A DNA stretch of 14,192 bases. Source: CAYNDB01 sp964395915. Its GTDB lineage: Bacteria > Nitrospinota_A > UBA7883 > JAJRTC01. The position numbers and the translations under genes are program-made. A model generated the notes under the pieces. It ran no database searches. It saw nothing but the letters and a program-made list of their open reading frames with translations, and was not told the DNA's origin. This document shows positions 1 through 7,920 of this stretch, piece after piece (the first letter of the stretch is position 1; every line of letters starts with the position of its first letter). Where the stretch lies: the NCBI GenBank assembly GCA_964395915.1, contig CAYNDB010000065.1, positions 1 to 14,192 of the forward strand. Reading direction: 5' to 3'.

Positions 1-49
1 GACGGGATCCCGGCTCGAAGGCCGTGATGACAATTGGGGTCATTCCTGT

Positions 50-1249
50 TTATTTCACGGAAGGATTACGCTTGATAACACCTTCCTGCATGGAGGACAA
101 AGTATCCTGTACATATGAGGCGGAAGACCAGAACATGAGGTTAGGCCCATCCAGATTTTTGCACTCATTGGAGGTTACAACCCCGTCCCCGTCAGTGTCG
201 TAAGTCGTCGCTCTACATTCTGGCGTATCAGATATCGGGTCGAATGTCGCCCCATATTTTTCCGTCGGGTGGTAAAGGCCGAGATAGTGTCCTACCTCAT
301 GAGCTATAGTCGCTCCCTGCATTAGCAGGTCACCGGAAGTCATCTGTGTAAAGCCTCCCAAAGAGCTTATAATAACACCCGAATGAGCGGTTCCCTGCAA
401 AAGCGGGATCCCTGGGATACCGCCAGCTCTGCCCAATTTCCCGCTTCCCATGCTAGTAACAAAAAAGAGGTTTATATAATCGTTACCGGCCTGCGAAGAA
501 AGCCTGAAAAGATCATCAAGATCATCTGGTTGTTTGTTTGCGTTACTATCGGTAGACATATCGGGAAAAGTCAGCAGTTCGGCCTGGCTTCCTGTTAGTT
601 CACGAATATTAACGTTTCCAATCGTTACCCCCGCCTTGTTCATGATTCTCTTAAATTCATCTATAATGGTGGCAAGGTTTTGGTCGTTTGCGCCCGTATA
701 ATCCTGAATTGCCACCACCCATACGTTAACATCGAGCTTGGAGCCAAGCCCGGTCTTTATAATCGTGTAAATTGAAATCTCCTTAGACCCTTCAGATACA
801 AAGGTCGATCCGATATCTGCGATCTCGAACGACCATTCACCAGTATTGAAGGCGTAATCGGAGCTATGCGGGATGGTAAAAGATAAGGCGCTCTGTCCAT
901 ATTTTTCGGTGGAATTGCGTCCGACCAGGTCGTTATCGGAGTTCCATACCACCATCTCGGCTCCTGTCGGGTCAGTTATGCTATAGATGTCAATATCAGA
1001 AGCGTCGCCACCATCGGCGATTATGGTCAAAGAACTTGCGTCTGATGGAACAGAGACACGGAAAGGGTTGGTTACTGTGCCTGTCTCCATTGTGCGACTG
1101 TCCACCTTTTCCAAACTAGTGGAGGAAGTTCCCCCATCTTCGCTACATCCGGCTATTGACATACCTGCGAAAAGCGCCAAGGCTCCGATAAAATATTTGT
1201 TCATTTGCTTGCGATCAAAAAATGATAAAAGGAATTTGTATGTAGGCAT
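50..1249 (-). CDS. secreted lipoprotein zinc metalloprotease (metzincin, M43/pappalysin-like)
   Basis: Predicted outer-membrane or periplasmic lipoprotein protease. Seen: a hydrophobic signal segment ending in the lipobox SIAGC (lipidated Cys35), a Ser/Thr/Asp-rich linker, a beta-rich N-terminal region (about 60-150), then a metzincin domain. The zinc site HEVGHYLGLYH gives His317, His321 and His327 with Glu318 as catalytic base. DPISDTPEC and a Met-turn NLMFW (Met372) follow, as in peptidase family M43. An insertion DTDGDGVVTSNE (351-362) is a canonical EF-hand-type calcium loop flanked by Cys345 and Cys363. Start: ATG at 1249 abuts the upstream stop and has GGAG 11 nt before it. ATG at 1204 gives a more typical 19-residue signal peptide but lacks a visible ribosome-binding site, so the start is uncertain. 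It is probably cotranscribed with the upstream hydrolase. The substrate is unknown. The metalloprotease call is firm; the exact family is less so. Confidence 0.85.
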   Translation of the reverse strand: MPTYKFLLSFFDRKQMNKYFIGALALFAGMSIAGCSEDGGTSSTSLEKVDSRTMETGTVTNPFRVSVPSDASSLTIIADGGDASDIDIYSITDPTGAEMVVWNSDNDLVGRNSTEKYGQSALSFTIPHSSDYAFNTGEWSFEIADIGSTFVSEGSKEISIYTIIKTGLGSKLDVNVWVVAIQDYTGANDQNLATIIDEFKRIMNKAGVTIGNVNIRELTGSQAELLTFPDMSTDSNANKQPDDLDDLFRLSSQAGNDYINLFFVTSMGSGKLGRAGGIPGIPLLQGTAHSGVIISSLGGFTQMTSGDLLMQGATIAHEVGHYLGLYHPTEKYGATFDPISDTPECRATTYDTDGDGVVTSNECKNLDGPNLMFWSSASYVQDTLSSMQEGVIKRNPSVK

Positions 1250-1891
1250 CTATTCAAACGCTCCACTCAGGAAAGGGTTATTGGCTTTTTCATAGCCGAT
1301 ACTTGTTGGCTCGCCGTGGCCGGGATAGACCGTGGTATCGTCCGGCAACTTGAAAAGAGTCGTCTTGATGGAATTTAAAAGCATCGGCCCGTCGCCTCCC
1401 GGAAGGTCGCTCCTGCCGATCGACATATGAAACAATGTGTCTCCTGTAATCAGCTTGTTGTCGAAAAGAAGGCAAACGCCGCCTTGTGTATGGCCGGGTG
1501 TATGCAATACCGTAAAAGAGAGGCACGGGCAGATATTCACCTTATCCCCATTTTCAAAAAATTCGTCCGCTTCGGGAGACGGCTTGACACCTATATATTG
1601 CGCCATGTCTACCATCGCCTGATTCGTCAAAAGCTCCGCGTCATTTTTATGTAACAGGAGATGCGCGTTTGTGGCATCCTTGATTTTTTTTATACCTCCC
1701 GTATGGTCGGCATGAGCGTGGGTGAGGATGATTTTATCGATTTTCCACCCCTTGCTGTCGATTACGCTTAATATGCGGCTTGGCGAGTCACCAGGGTCTA
1801 TGACGGCGCAGAGGTTATGCTCGTCACAACCAACTATATAACAGTTGACCTCAAGCGGCCCGACCGTGAGCGTTTCGATTTGAATAGTCAT
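1250..1891 (-). CDS. metallo-beta-lactamase-fold hydrolase (glyoxalase II-like)
   Basis: Cytoplasmic 213-residue MBL-fold hydrolase of the short YcbL/GloB-like type. Seen: the metal motif THAHADH (His58, His60, Asp62, His63), His134 in TPGHTQGG, Asp151 in ITGDTLF and His192 in YPGHGE, a complete set for a binuclear metal site. Proteins of this family hydrolyse thioesters such as S-lactoylglutathione, but many have unknown substrates, and the long glutathione-binding C-terminal domain of true GloB is absent. Start: ATG at 1891, with AAGG 6-7 nt upstream; the frame stays open to 2056, but that extension has no family-like sequence and would be unusually long. Its stop codon touches the start of the metzincin gene, suggesting a two-gene operon read leftward. 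Confidence 0.9.
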   Translation of the reverse strand: MTIQIETLTVGPLEVNCYIVGCDEHNLCAVIDPGDSPSRILSVIDSKGWKIDKIILTHAHADHTGGIKKIKDATNAHLLLHKNDAELLTNQAMVDMAQYIGVKPSPEADEFFENGDKVNICPCLSFTVLHTPGHTQGGVCLLFDNKLITGDTLFHMSIGRSDLPGGDGPMLLNSIKTTLFKLPDDTTVYPGHGEPTSIGYEKANNPFLSGAFE

Positions 1892-1951
1892 AAATACCTT
1901 GTAATGGGAATTGAGATCCTTACGCGTATGCTCAGGAGGACAGAAGCCGTC

Positions 1952-1966
1952 ATTCACGAAGTGAAT
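1952..1966. promoter_or_regulatory. perfect dyad ATTCAC-GAA-GTGAAT, candidate operator
   Basis: A 6-bp perfect inverted repeat with a 3-bp centre lies about 60 nt upstream of the MBL-hydrolase start, in the 234-nt divergent gap between that gene and the TVP38-family gene. The size and symmetry suit a dimeric repressor site, or a small RNA hairpin in the leader of the minus-strand operon. No convincing promoter was found around it, so the role is inference. Confidence 0.35.
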
Positions 1967-2125
1967 CTCACCGCAACAAAAATAATCTAACAAAGTAAAA
2001 AAAGCCACCTTTGTCAGAGCGGTTATTCTATTGCAATTCAGCGTTGCGTGGAACAAAAAACGACAACAATACCACAGCCTGTATGCTAAACTTTGATGAC
2101 ATATTACAGTGAAAGTTATTTTATA

Positions 2126-2866
2126 ATGCCGGATAATGTTGAAGACGAGCCAACAATTCGCAAAGCTTCCAATTCTGGCAAAGCTTCCTCGGCCGGTGTA
2201 AAACTAATTGTTTTCGCCATTCTGGTTGTCGCTATTATATCTTTATTCAAGTTTACGGGAGTTGGCTATTATTTCAGCAGGGAGTTTATTTCCACCTTTC
2301 TTGAAAAAATAGGAGCATGGGCGCCTATAGGCTTTATCGCGATATACGCGACTGGCACAATCCTTGGAGTTCCAGGCACTATATTGACTTTGCTGGGTGG
2401 AGTTATTTTCGGCCCAATACTTGGCACTATCCTGGTAGTAACCGGGGCCACCATTGGCGCCAGCGGAGCTTTTTTCGTGGCGCGGGTTCTTGCCCGTGAT
2501 TTTGTAGAGCAAAAGTTCGGCTCCGCCGCATGGTTTAAGAAATTCGATAAGGGCATAGAGCGTGAGGGGCTCTTTTTTGTTCTGTTCGTGCGTCTTGTGC
2601 CTCTTTTCCCGTTCAACGGTATAAACTTCGCCTCCGGACTTACAAAAATAAAATTCAGGGACTATTTGATCGGAACGGGAGTCGGGATAATTCCGGGAAG
2701 TTTTGTATTCGTATACGCCGCCTCCACAGCGGCGGAAGCCGCCACGGAGGGAAAGCTAAGCCCGAAATTGTTCGTAGCGCTATTGTTGCTGGGGTTTTTG
2801 GCTATTGTTCCGATTCTATATAAAAAATATAGAGCGAAAAAAGAAATGGGCAAAGGCGAAGAATAA
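2126..2866 (+). CDS. TVP38/TMEM64 (SNARE-associated, DedA-superfamily) membrane protein
   Basis: Integral inner-membrane protein of 246 residues; the family is linked to lipid scrambling and envelope homeostasis, but its exact role is unknown. Seen: a polar N-terminal tail of about 25 residues, a transmembrane segment (26-43), then the core with GVPGTILTLLGGVIFG (81-96), further small-residue-rich helices (100-122), FVRLVPLFPFNGINFASGLT (154-173) with the family's conserved arginine and prolines, a hydrophobic segment at 181-200 and a last helix (215-232) before a lysine-rich tail. Start: ATG at 2126 is chosen. In-frame ATG at 2096 and TTG at 2093 would add 10-11 residues, and none of the three has a good ribosome-binding site. 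It lies upstream of trxB in the same direction; family members are often found beside pyridine-nucleotide disulfide oxidoreductases. Confidence 0.85.
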   Translation: MPDNVEDEPTIRKASNSGKASSAGVKLIVFAILVVAIISLFKFTGVGYYFSREFISTFLEKIGAWAPIGFIAIYATGTILGVPGTILTLLGGVIFGPILGTILVVTGATIGASGAFFVARVLARDFVEQKFGSAAWFKKFDKGIEREGLFFVLFVRLVPLFPFNGINFASGLTKIKFRDYLIGTGVGIIPGSFVFVYAASTAAEAATEGKLSPKLFVALLLLGFLAIVPILYKKYRAKKEMGKGEE

Positions 2867-2884
2867 TATATCCAACTTGTTCAA

Positions 2885-2913
2885 TTGAAGCCGGCGGCAA
2901 GGTTCGTTATAAT
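2885..2913 (+). promoter_or_regulatory. sigma70-like promoter for trxB
   Basis: TTGAAG (2885-2890), a 17-nt spacer and a perfect TATAAT (2908-2913) lie just after the TVP38-family gene. Transcription would start near 2920, leaving a leader of about 87 nt before the trxB ATG. This is the best promoter match found in the window's gaps. Confidence 0.65.
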
Positions 2914-2944
2914 ACATCATGGGGCGGTATGCGGAGGAACCTTT

Positions 2945-3022
2945 GTGACGCCCTATGGTATTCATAATTGGAACAACTGTTTATTTGGTCATGGGAACAA
3001 AAGACTATGTATGATTGTGTAA
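2945..3022 (+). CDS. possible leader peptide overlapping the trxB start
   Basis: A GTG-started frame of 25 codons plus TAA. It is preceded by GGAGGA (2933-2938) at an ideal 6-nt spacing, the strongest ribosome-binding site seen in the window. The peptide begins MTPYGIHNWNNC, contains two cysteines and resembles nothing I know. It ends 16 nt inside trxB in another frame, so ribosomes finishing it would stop next to the trxB start. This could give translational coupling or attenuation. It may also be a chance frame downstream of a stray purine-rich stretch. Confidence 0.35.
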   Translation: MTPYGIHNWNNCLFGHGNKRLCMIV

Positions 3023-3948
3023 TTATTGGTGGAGGGCCTGGCGGAATCACGGCCGCGATATACGCCATACGGTCCGGGATGAAGACCGTAATAGTGGAAA
3101 AGCTCGGCGTGGGAGGACAGATAGCCATGTCTGACATTATCGAGAACTATCCAGGGTTTCCATCAATCTCCGGCATGGAGCTGATGAAGCATTTCGAGGA
3201 GCATGCAAAGTCTATCGACGCGGAAATAAAAAATGCCGACGTTACCTCTATTGAGTTAAATGGCGATACAAAAATAGTCCATACGACTACAGGAGATATC
3301 GAAGCAAAAGCGGTAATCGTTGTCACTGGCGCGGAGCCTAAAAAGCTGGGGTTTAAAGGCGAGGGCGCATTTACAGGGCGCGGCATATCCACATGCGCCA
3401 CATGCGACGGCCCTTTTTACAGGAACAAGCCGATCGCCTTGATAGGAGGCGGGGATACAGCCGTCAAGGAATCTATATATCTGTCGAAGATCGCTTCAAA
3501 GGTATACCATATTCATAGGCGAGACCGGTTCCGGGCGGAGAGTATCCTTCGTGAAAGGATAAACTCAAAAGATAATATCGAATTTCTTTGGAACCACACA
3601 ACGGAAGAAGCTTTGGGAAATGAAAGCGGCGTTACAGGGATCAGGGTTAAAAGCCTTGAAACCGGTGAGACGAAAGAGATAGAAGTCGACGGTATTTTTG
3701 TCTTCGTCGGTATAACTCCGAACACGGGCTTTATCGACTGTGAGAAGGATAATCAAGGATTTATTGTTGTAAACCAAAACATGGAAACCTCCATTCCCGG
3801 CGTTTACGCCGCAGGCGATTGTCGTGTAACGCCTCTGAGGCAAGTTGTCACGGCTGTTGGAGACTCCGCGATAGCCGCTTTCAAAGCTGAGGAATATGTC
3901 TCTGAGATGGAGGGCAATTCCTATAACAAGAATTTCAGCGCCAAATAG
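3007..3948 (+). CDS. trxB: thioredoxin-disulfide reductase
   Basis: Cytoplasmic FAD enzyme passing electrons from NADPH to thioredoxin. Length is 313 residues, normal for low-molecular-weight TrxB. Seen: the FAD dinucleotide fold GGGPGG (8-13), GVGGQIAMSDIIENYPGF (34-51), the redox-active CATC (Cys130 and Cys133), the NADPH-binding GGGDTA (147-152) followed by HRRDRFRA (170-177), whose arginines mark NADPH preference, and the C-terminal FAD motif AAGDCR (268-273). Start: ATG at 3007 puts the FAD motif at the expected distance; an in-frame TTG at 2968 directly follows a stop and lacks a ribosome-binding site. It has its own promoter upstream. Because CxxC and HRRxxxR are both intact, it is a true reductase and not a ferredoxin-NADP reductase paralogue. 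Confidence 0.95.
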   Translation: MYDCVIIGGGPGGITAAIYAIRSGMKTVIVEKLGVGGQIAMSDIIENYPGFPSISGMELMKHFEEHAKSIDAEIKNADVTSIELNGDTKIVHTTTGDIEAKAVIVVTGAEPKKLGFKGEGAFTGRGISTCATCDGPFYRNKPIALIGGGDTAVKESIYLSKIASKVYHIHRRDRFRAESILRERINSKDNIEFLWNHTTEEALGNESGVTGIRVKSLETGETKEIEVDGIFVFVGITPNTGFIDCEKDNQGFIVVNQNMETSIPGVYAAGDCRVTPLRQVVTAVGDSAIAAFKAEEYVSEMEGNSYNKNFSAK

Positions 3949-3998
3949 TCGAAGTGAAGCTTTTCTTGCCGCTGCCGCCGGGCCTTTCCGGCAAAAGA

Positions 3999-4024
3999 TA
4001 TAATGTTAATGTGTTGCCATAACA
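3999..4024 (+). promoter_or_regulatory. possible -10 box and dyad before the cyclase gene
   Basis: A perfect TATAAT (3999-4004) sits 21 bp before the cyclase ATG. It is directly followed by TGTTA (4004-4008) and TAACA (4020-4024), inverted around 11 bp. No -35 box lies at the right distance (TTGCCG at 3966 is 27 bp away). The site could be a factor-dependent promoter with an operator, or chance in an AT-rich gap. Confidence 0.25.
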
Positions 4025-6022
4025 ATGACCGCTTCCTTATACGTTCAAAATAAAAACGCCTGGATTAAGTACAATCAAAGCAGAGTTGACAGGGCGTTTG
4101 AGATCAATCAGGAAAAAAGCCGTCTGGCTTTTCATGTCATCCCGTTCCTTTTACAACGCAACGACCCCGATCTCCCTGGATATATCGAAGGGAATTATAA
4201 ACCTGTAGGGATAAGCCGGTATGCGCCGGATAAGGGTGCGATGGAGTCTGTGAGGCGAAGCTTCCCAAGAATCAATTTAAACAAGCTGCTTGTTCCAAAC
4301 AAATCAGACAGGGCGATTATAGAATCTCTTCTTTTGATGGGGTCTATCGGCGCCGTAGGTCACAACCTTTCGTCAGACCACGACTACTGGGTTGTTGTAG
4401 ACGAAAAACTGTTTCTGGACGATGAAATTAAAGCTTTGAAAAAGAAGCTTAAAAAACTGGAGGAATGGGCGGAAACAAAAAAAACTGAAATTCATTTTTT
4501 CTTTTCCGATGTAAACAAGGTTCGGGTCAATGATTTTGGTGAGACCGACAAGGAATCCGCCGGTTCGTCCCAGGCCGCCATTTTAAAGGAAGAGTTCTAC
4601 CGCACCATGATTTTGCTTTATGGCAAGCTCCCGATGTGGCTGGCTTTTCCTCCTGGGGTGTGTGAAGCGGAGTATGAGGAACACAAGGAGCTCATGTTGG
4701 ACGAAGGACACTTTGGAAAGGATGATGTTGTAGACCTTGGCCCCGCTTGTGTCATACCGGTAGAGGAACTTTTCGGCGGGTTATTGTGGCAGTTCAACAA
4801 GGCTATGGAGAGCCCCAATAAATCAGTCCTGAAAATGGCGTTGCTGGAGAGCTACCTTATGGCAGGCTCCAAATCAGAGCTTTTATGCGACACATTGAAG
4901 CGGTCAATTCAGGAGGAAACGCAAAACCCTGAGGATTTCGACCCATATATTTTGATGATCGATTATATACGCAAATATTATCGACAGGCGAAAAGAGGGG
5001 AGGACCTTTTAAAGATCGAGAAATGTTTTTTCCTTAAATGTTTCGACTCTCCTATCAAAAGCCTGGATATCAAACAAAACCTTCCATATAAGGAACGTGC
5101 CCTGAGGACTTGCATACGGGGGTGGGGATGGAGCCTTGATACGCTTATGGAGTTAAACCATTTTACGACCTGGGATTCACTTAAAGCGGAACGGGAGGCC
5201 TCGGCCCAGCATAGCTATATGCTGGAAACCTATAAAAGATTAACGGACACCATCGCAACACAGGCAAATGTGAAAAGCGCCATTACAGACTCTGACCTTA
5301 CTGTTCTTGGAAGAAAACTTTTTACGCTCTATGCTAAAAAACCGGGCAAGGTTGAGTTCTTAAAAAGGATGAAAAATGAGACCGAGTTGCTCGACTCCAT
5401 CACATACGCGGCGGTTTTTGCGAGGGGACAGAAGCCTTTGTGGACCGTTTACAGGGAAAATATTGTAAGCCAGATGAAAAAAGGGATGTCGGTCGACAGG
5501 CTTGCGTTGAAAAGCGCCAGGGACCCTGTAATATTGATGCTGTGGCTTACCTTAAATCGAGTATACGGAGGAAACACGTTTCTATATTTTGTGCCGAACC
5601 AGACCCCGTTGTCGCTTAAGGACGTTCAGCGGTTGATGGAGCGGATTTTTGCCTTGTTCCCCCCTGTTGTGTTAAAAGACCTTGCGCAACAAGACCTGTT
5701 GACTAAAGCAAACGTTACCAAAATCATGGTTGTTGTAAACTTGCTTGAGCAACGTTGGGAAAAAGATATTAAAACCTTTCATATCCTGTATGCGAACAGT
5801 TGGGGTGAGGCTTATTGTGAAATAGGCGTCGGTAGCGCGGCGACCAAAAAGCTTCTGGATATTTTGAATCAGACAAAATCCGATTTTTCAATAAGCGACC
5901 AAACCCATTTTCATATATTCATACCTGAAGGAGATAGCCAGGGGCGGCTTTCAGCTAGAATAAAAAGCTTTCTGGCGGAAAAATATAATCCTTTTATACG
6001 GGCGTCTGATAAACCGAGCTAA
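4025..6022 (+). CDS. cyaA: class I adenylate cyclase (CyaA-type), short form
   Basis: Makes cAMP from ATP in the cytoplasm. Seen: the nucleotidyltransferase-type motif GSIGAVGHNLSSDHDYW (106-122), with Asp118 and Asp120 in the place of the catalytic SDLD of enterobacterial CyaA. LKKLEEWAE, HFFFSDVNKVRVNDFG, then AGSSQAAILKEEFYRT (179-194) and EELFGGLLWQFNKAMESPNK follow; all are family landmarks. The C-terminal half still resembles CyaA (VLGRKLFTLYAKKPGKVEF, then YANSWGE), but the protein stops at 665 residues against about 850 in E. coli, so the last 180-200 residues are absent. The next gene starts 4 nt downstream and the operon continues to 8997. The ATG at 4025 lacks a clear ribosome-binding site. 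Family identity is firm; activity is inferred from the intact aspartates. Confidence 0.88.
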   Translation: MTASLYVQNKNAWIKYNQSRVDRAFEINQEKSRLAFHVIPFLLQRNDPDLPGYIEGNYKPVGISRYAPDKGAMESVRRSFPRINLNKLLVPNKSDRAIIESLLLMGSIGAVGHNLSSDHDYWVVVDEKLFLDDEIKALKKKLKKLEEWAETKKTEIHFFFSDVNKVRVNDFGETDKESAGSSQAAILKEEFYRTMILLYGKLPMWLAFPPGVCEAEYEEHKELMLDEGHFGKDDVVDLGPACVIPVEELFGGLLWQFNKAMESPNKSVLKMALLESYLMAGSKSELLCDTLKRSIQEETQNPEDFDPYILMIDYIRKYYRQAKRGEDLLKIEKCFFLKCFDSPIKSLDIKQNLPYKERALRTCIRGWGWSLDTLMELNHFTTWDSLKAEREASAQHSYMLETYKRLTDTIATQANVKSAITDSDLTVLGRKLFTLYAKKPGKVEFLKRMKNETELLDSITYAAVFARGQKPLWTVYRENIVSQMKKGMSVDRLALKSARDPVILMLWLTLNRVYGGNTFLYFVPNQTPLSLKDVQRLMERIFALFPPVVLKDLAQQDLLTKANVTKIMVVVNLLEQRWEKDIKTFHILYANSWGEAYCEIGVGSAATKKLLDILNQTKSDFSISDQTHFHIFIPEGDSQGRLSARIKSFLAEKYNPFIRASDKPS

Positions 6023-6026
6023 AACT

Positions 6027-6710
6027 TTGAACGGGAAAGAGACTGTTTCCATAATAATATCCGCCTACAGAGAGGAGGATAAGGTCCTAAAGCTTGTAAA
6101 CATGTTATCTCCTGCGGCGGATGTCCAGCTTGTCGCCGTTTTAGCTGAAGGCGATGATGAGACGTTGGAGCCGCAAAAAAATAAAGCGGTTACGATCCGG
6201 GCGCAAAGAGGAAGAGCGCGACAGATGAACGCAGGGGCAAAGGTCGCAACCGGCGGCATACTCCTTTTTTTACATGCGGACACTGTTATTGATCCGGTTT
6301 CGTTCGACAACGTTCGGTCCGCGCTTAACAAATCGAATGTCGCGGGAGGAGCTTACAGGATAAAAATAGACGCTCCGTCAAAAGGATACGAATTTCTGTC
6401 CGCGATTGTAAATTTTCGCAGTAAATGGTTCAAGGCGCCCTACGGAGATCAGGCGCTTTTTATAAAACGCTCGATATACGACAAAATTGGCGGGTTTGAT
6501 GACGTTCCTATAATGGAAGATGTGCGGTTCGTCAAAGCTATGAAACGGTTGGGGTCGCTTGAGCTATTGGACGACGTCGCTGTTACGTCGGCGCGAAAAT
6601 GGGAAAGCGAGGGGCCGGTTTACACGACGTTGCGCAACTGGTCTATCCTGCTGGCGCATAAGGCCGGAATCAATCCTGAAATACTTGTAAAATGGTATTA
6701 TCCGGAATAA
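6027..6710 (+). CDS. family 2 glycosyltransferase, TIGR04283-like
   Basis: GT-A fold glycosyltransferase of 227 residues with no membrane segments. Seen: the nucleotide-sugar-binding start VSIIISAYREE (7-17), GRARQMNAGA (62-71), LLFLHADT (79-86) with the metal-binding acidic position, PYGDQALFIKR (138-148), GGFDDVPIMEDVRF (155-168) with the likely catalytic acid, and TSARKWESEG (187-196). This series is the signature of the TIGR04283 group, whose substrates are unknown. The start is TTG at 6027, 4 nt after the cyclase stop; no ATG occurs before the nucleotide-binding strand, so TTG is the most likely initiator, without a clear ribosome-binding site. Its place between the cyclase and a lipoprotein gene gives no pathway clue. 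Confidence 0.85.
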   Translation: MNGKETVSIIISAYREEDKVLKLVNMLSPAADVQLVAVLAEGDDETLEPQKNKAVTIRAQRGRARQMNAGAKVATGGILLFLHADTVIDPVSFDNVRSALNKSNVAGGAYRIKIDAPSKGYEFLSAIVNFRSKWFKAPYGDQALFIKRSIYDKIGGFDDVPIMEDVRFVKAMKRLGSLELLDDVAVTSARKWESEGPVYTTLRNWSILLAHKAGINPEILVKWYYPE

Positions 6711-6722
6711 AACCGTTGATAA

Positions 6723-7916
6723 ATGAAAAAGATTATTCTCCCGCTTGTCATTTTGTCGGTAATGATGGCCATGGGCTGCGACAACAAGTCAGATTCAACG
6801 GTGGCCGCCACAGAGCGTGGAAAGCTTCTGTCGAGTGAAAAACTATTAACTCTTAGCGCAGCCGAGTTGGCGTTAGTTTTAAATTTAAGCGGAATAAGTT
6901 CAATCGTCCCAACATATGGTTTTACGGTTTACAAGATTGTTTATGACACTATCGATCCGTGGGGAAACGCGGTCGACGCTTCCGGCGCCATTTCCATTCC
7001 ACTAGGGTTGACTACAGCCCCGGTTGTAAGCCTGCAACATGGAACAATATCGAAAAATTCAGAGGCTCCTTCTGCGGGCGGGGTGACGACATTAATCGGG
7101 GCTTCGCTGGCCACGTTTGGATACATCATTGCGATGCCTGACTATCTTGGCTTTGGAGCGTCGAGCGCTATTTTACATCCTTATCTTCATGAGGAAACCA
7201 TGGCCTCGGCCAGCCTCGACATGTTGCGGGCCGGAATGGAGTTTCTTGAAAGCGTCGATGTGGAGCCGAACGGACAACTGTTTCTTGCCGGTTACTCACA
7301 GGGCGGTTCGGCGACACTGGCGCTTCAAAAAGAGATCGAACAGAATCATGCGGACGAATTTACAATTACCGCTTCAAGCGCAGGAGCCGGAGCGTACGAC
7401 CTTTATCAGACTGCGCTGGACTATTTAAATTCTGATTCGCTGCCGGTGGCAGGATACCCGGCGTTTTTAATAGTGGCGTTTGATGATGTTTATGAATGGA
7501 ACAGGGACATGACGGATATTTTCAGGGAGCCTTACGCGTCCGATATCCCAACCCTTTTTGACGGAAGCCTTACCATAGGCGAAATAAGCTTACAATTGAC
7601 AGAGACAACGGCAGACCTTTTCCAGCAAAGTTTTATCGACTCTGTAAACGGGAATGGTGAACAGGATTTTATAAACGCGATCCGGGAAAACGGCTTGTAT
7701 GACGACTGGACGCCTGTCTCTCCAACGAGGCTTTATCATGGCGTAAACGATGTAACTGTTCCGTACAGCAATTCTGAAACAGCGTATGATAGCTTTATCA
7801 ACGGCGGAGCTTCTGATGTTACCCTTGTTCCATGTGAGGAAGGAGCGGCGAATCATGGCGATTGCGCGTTACCGTTCGCGCTTTCAACTATTGAATGGTT
7901 CAATTCATTTAAGTGA
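6723..7916 (+). CDS. secreted lipoprotein alpha/beta hydrolase (lipase/esterase-like)
   Basis: Exported serine hydrolase anchored as a lipoprotein. Seen: a lysine-started signal peptide ending in AMGC (lipidated Cys19). The hydrolase fold includes the likely oxyanion strand VVSLQHGT (101-108), the nucleophile elbow GYSQGG (Ser192), Asp343 in YHGVNDVTVPY and His378 in NHGDC, a complete Ser-Asp-His triad. Cys371 and Cys381 bracket the histidine and could form a disulfide in the periplasm. The early region resembles the secretory lipase (LIP) and bacterial cell-surface esterase group, including the ASGAISIP strand. At 397 residues it is normal for that group. The ATG lies 12 nt after the glycosyltransferase stop and its own stop overlaps the run-up to the kinase gene, so it is probably in the same transcript. 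The substrate (lipid, polyester or peptide ester) cannot be told from sequence. Confidence 0.82.
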   Translation: MKKIILPLVILSVMMAMGCDNKSDSTVAATERGKLLSSEKLLTLSAAELALVLNLSGISSIVPTYGFTVYKIVYDTIDPWGNAVDASGAISIPLGLTTAPVVSLQHGTISKNSEAPSAGGVTTLIGASLATFGYIIAMPDYLGFGASSAILHPYLHEETMASASLDMLRAGMEFLESVDVEPNGQLFLAGYSQGGSATLALQKEIEQNHADEFTITASSAGAGAYDLYQTALDYLNSDSLPVAGYPAFLIVAFDDVYEWNRDMTDIFREPYASDIPTLFDGSLTIGEISLQLTETTADLFQQSFIDSVNGNGEQDFINAIRENGLYDDWTPVSPTRLYHGVNDVTVPYSNSETAYDSFINGGASDVTLVPCEEGAANHGDCALPFALSTIEWFNSFK

Positions 7917-7920
7917 GAAA

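Noticed and set aside
1..49. Possible hairpins (CGGC/GCCG, ATGAC/GTCAT) after the metzincin gene
   Set aside because: The stems are only 4-5 bp and no T-run follows on the minus strand; too little sequence is present to call a terminator or another gene.
2968..3006. TTG at 2968 as an alternative trxB start
   Set aside because: It immediately follows an in-frame stop, has no ribosome-binding site and would place 13 atypical residues before the FAD-binding strand.
3961..3998. GC-rich hairpin after trxB (GCCGG at 3977 with CCGGC at 3988)
   Set aside because: It is followed by AAAAG on the plus strand and has no T-run on either strand at the right place, so it is not a rho-independent terminator.
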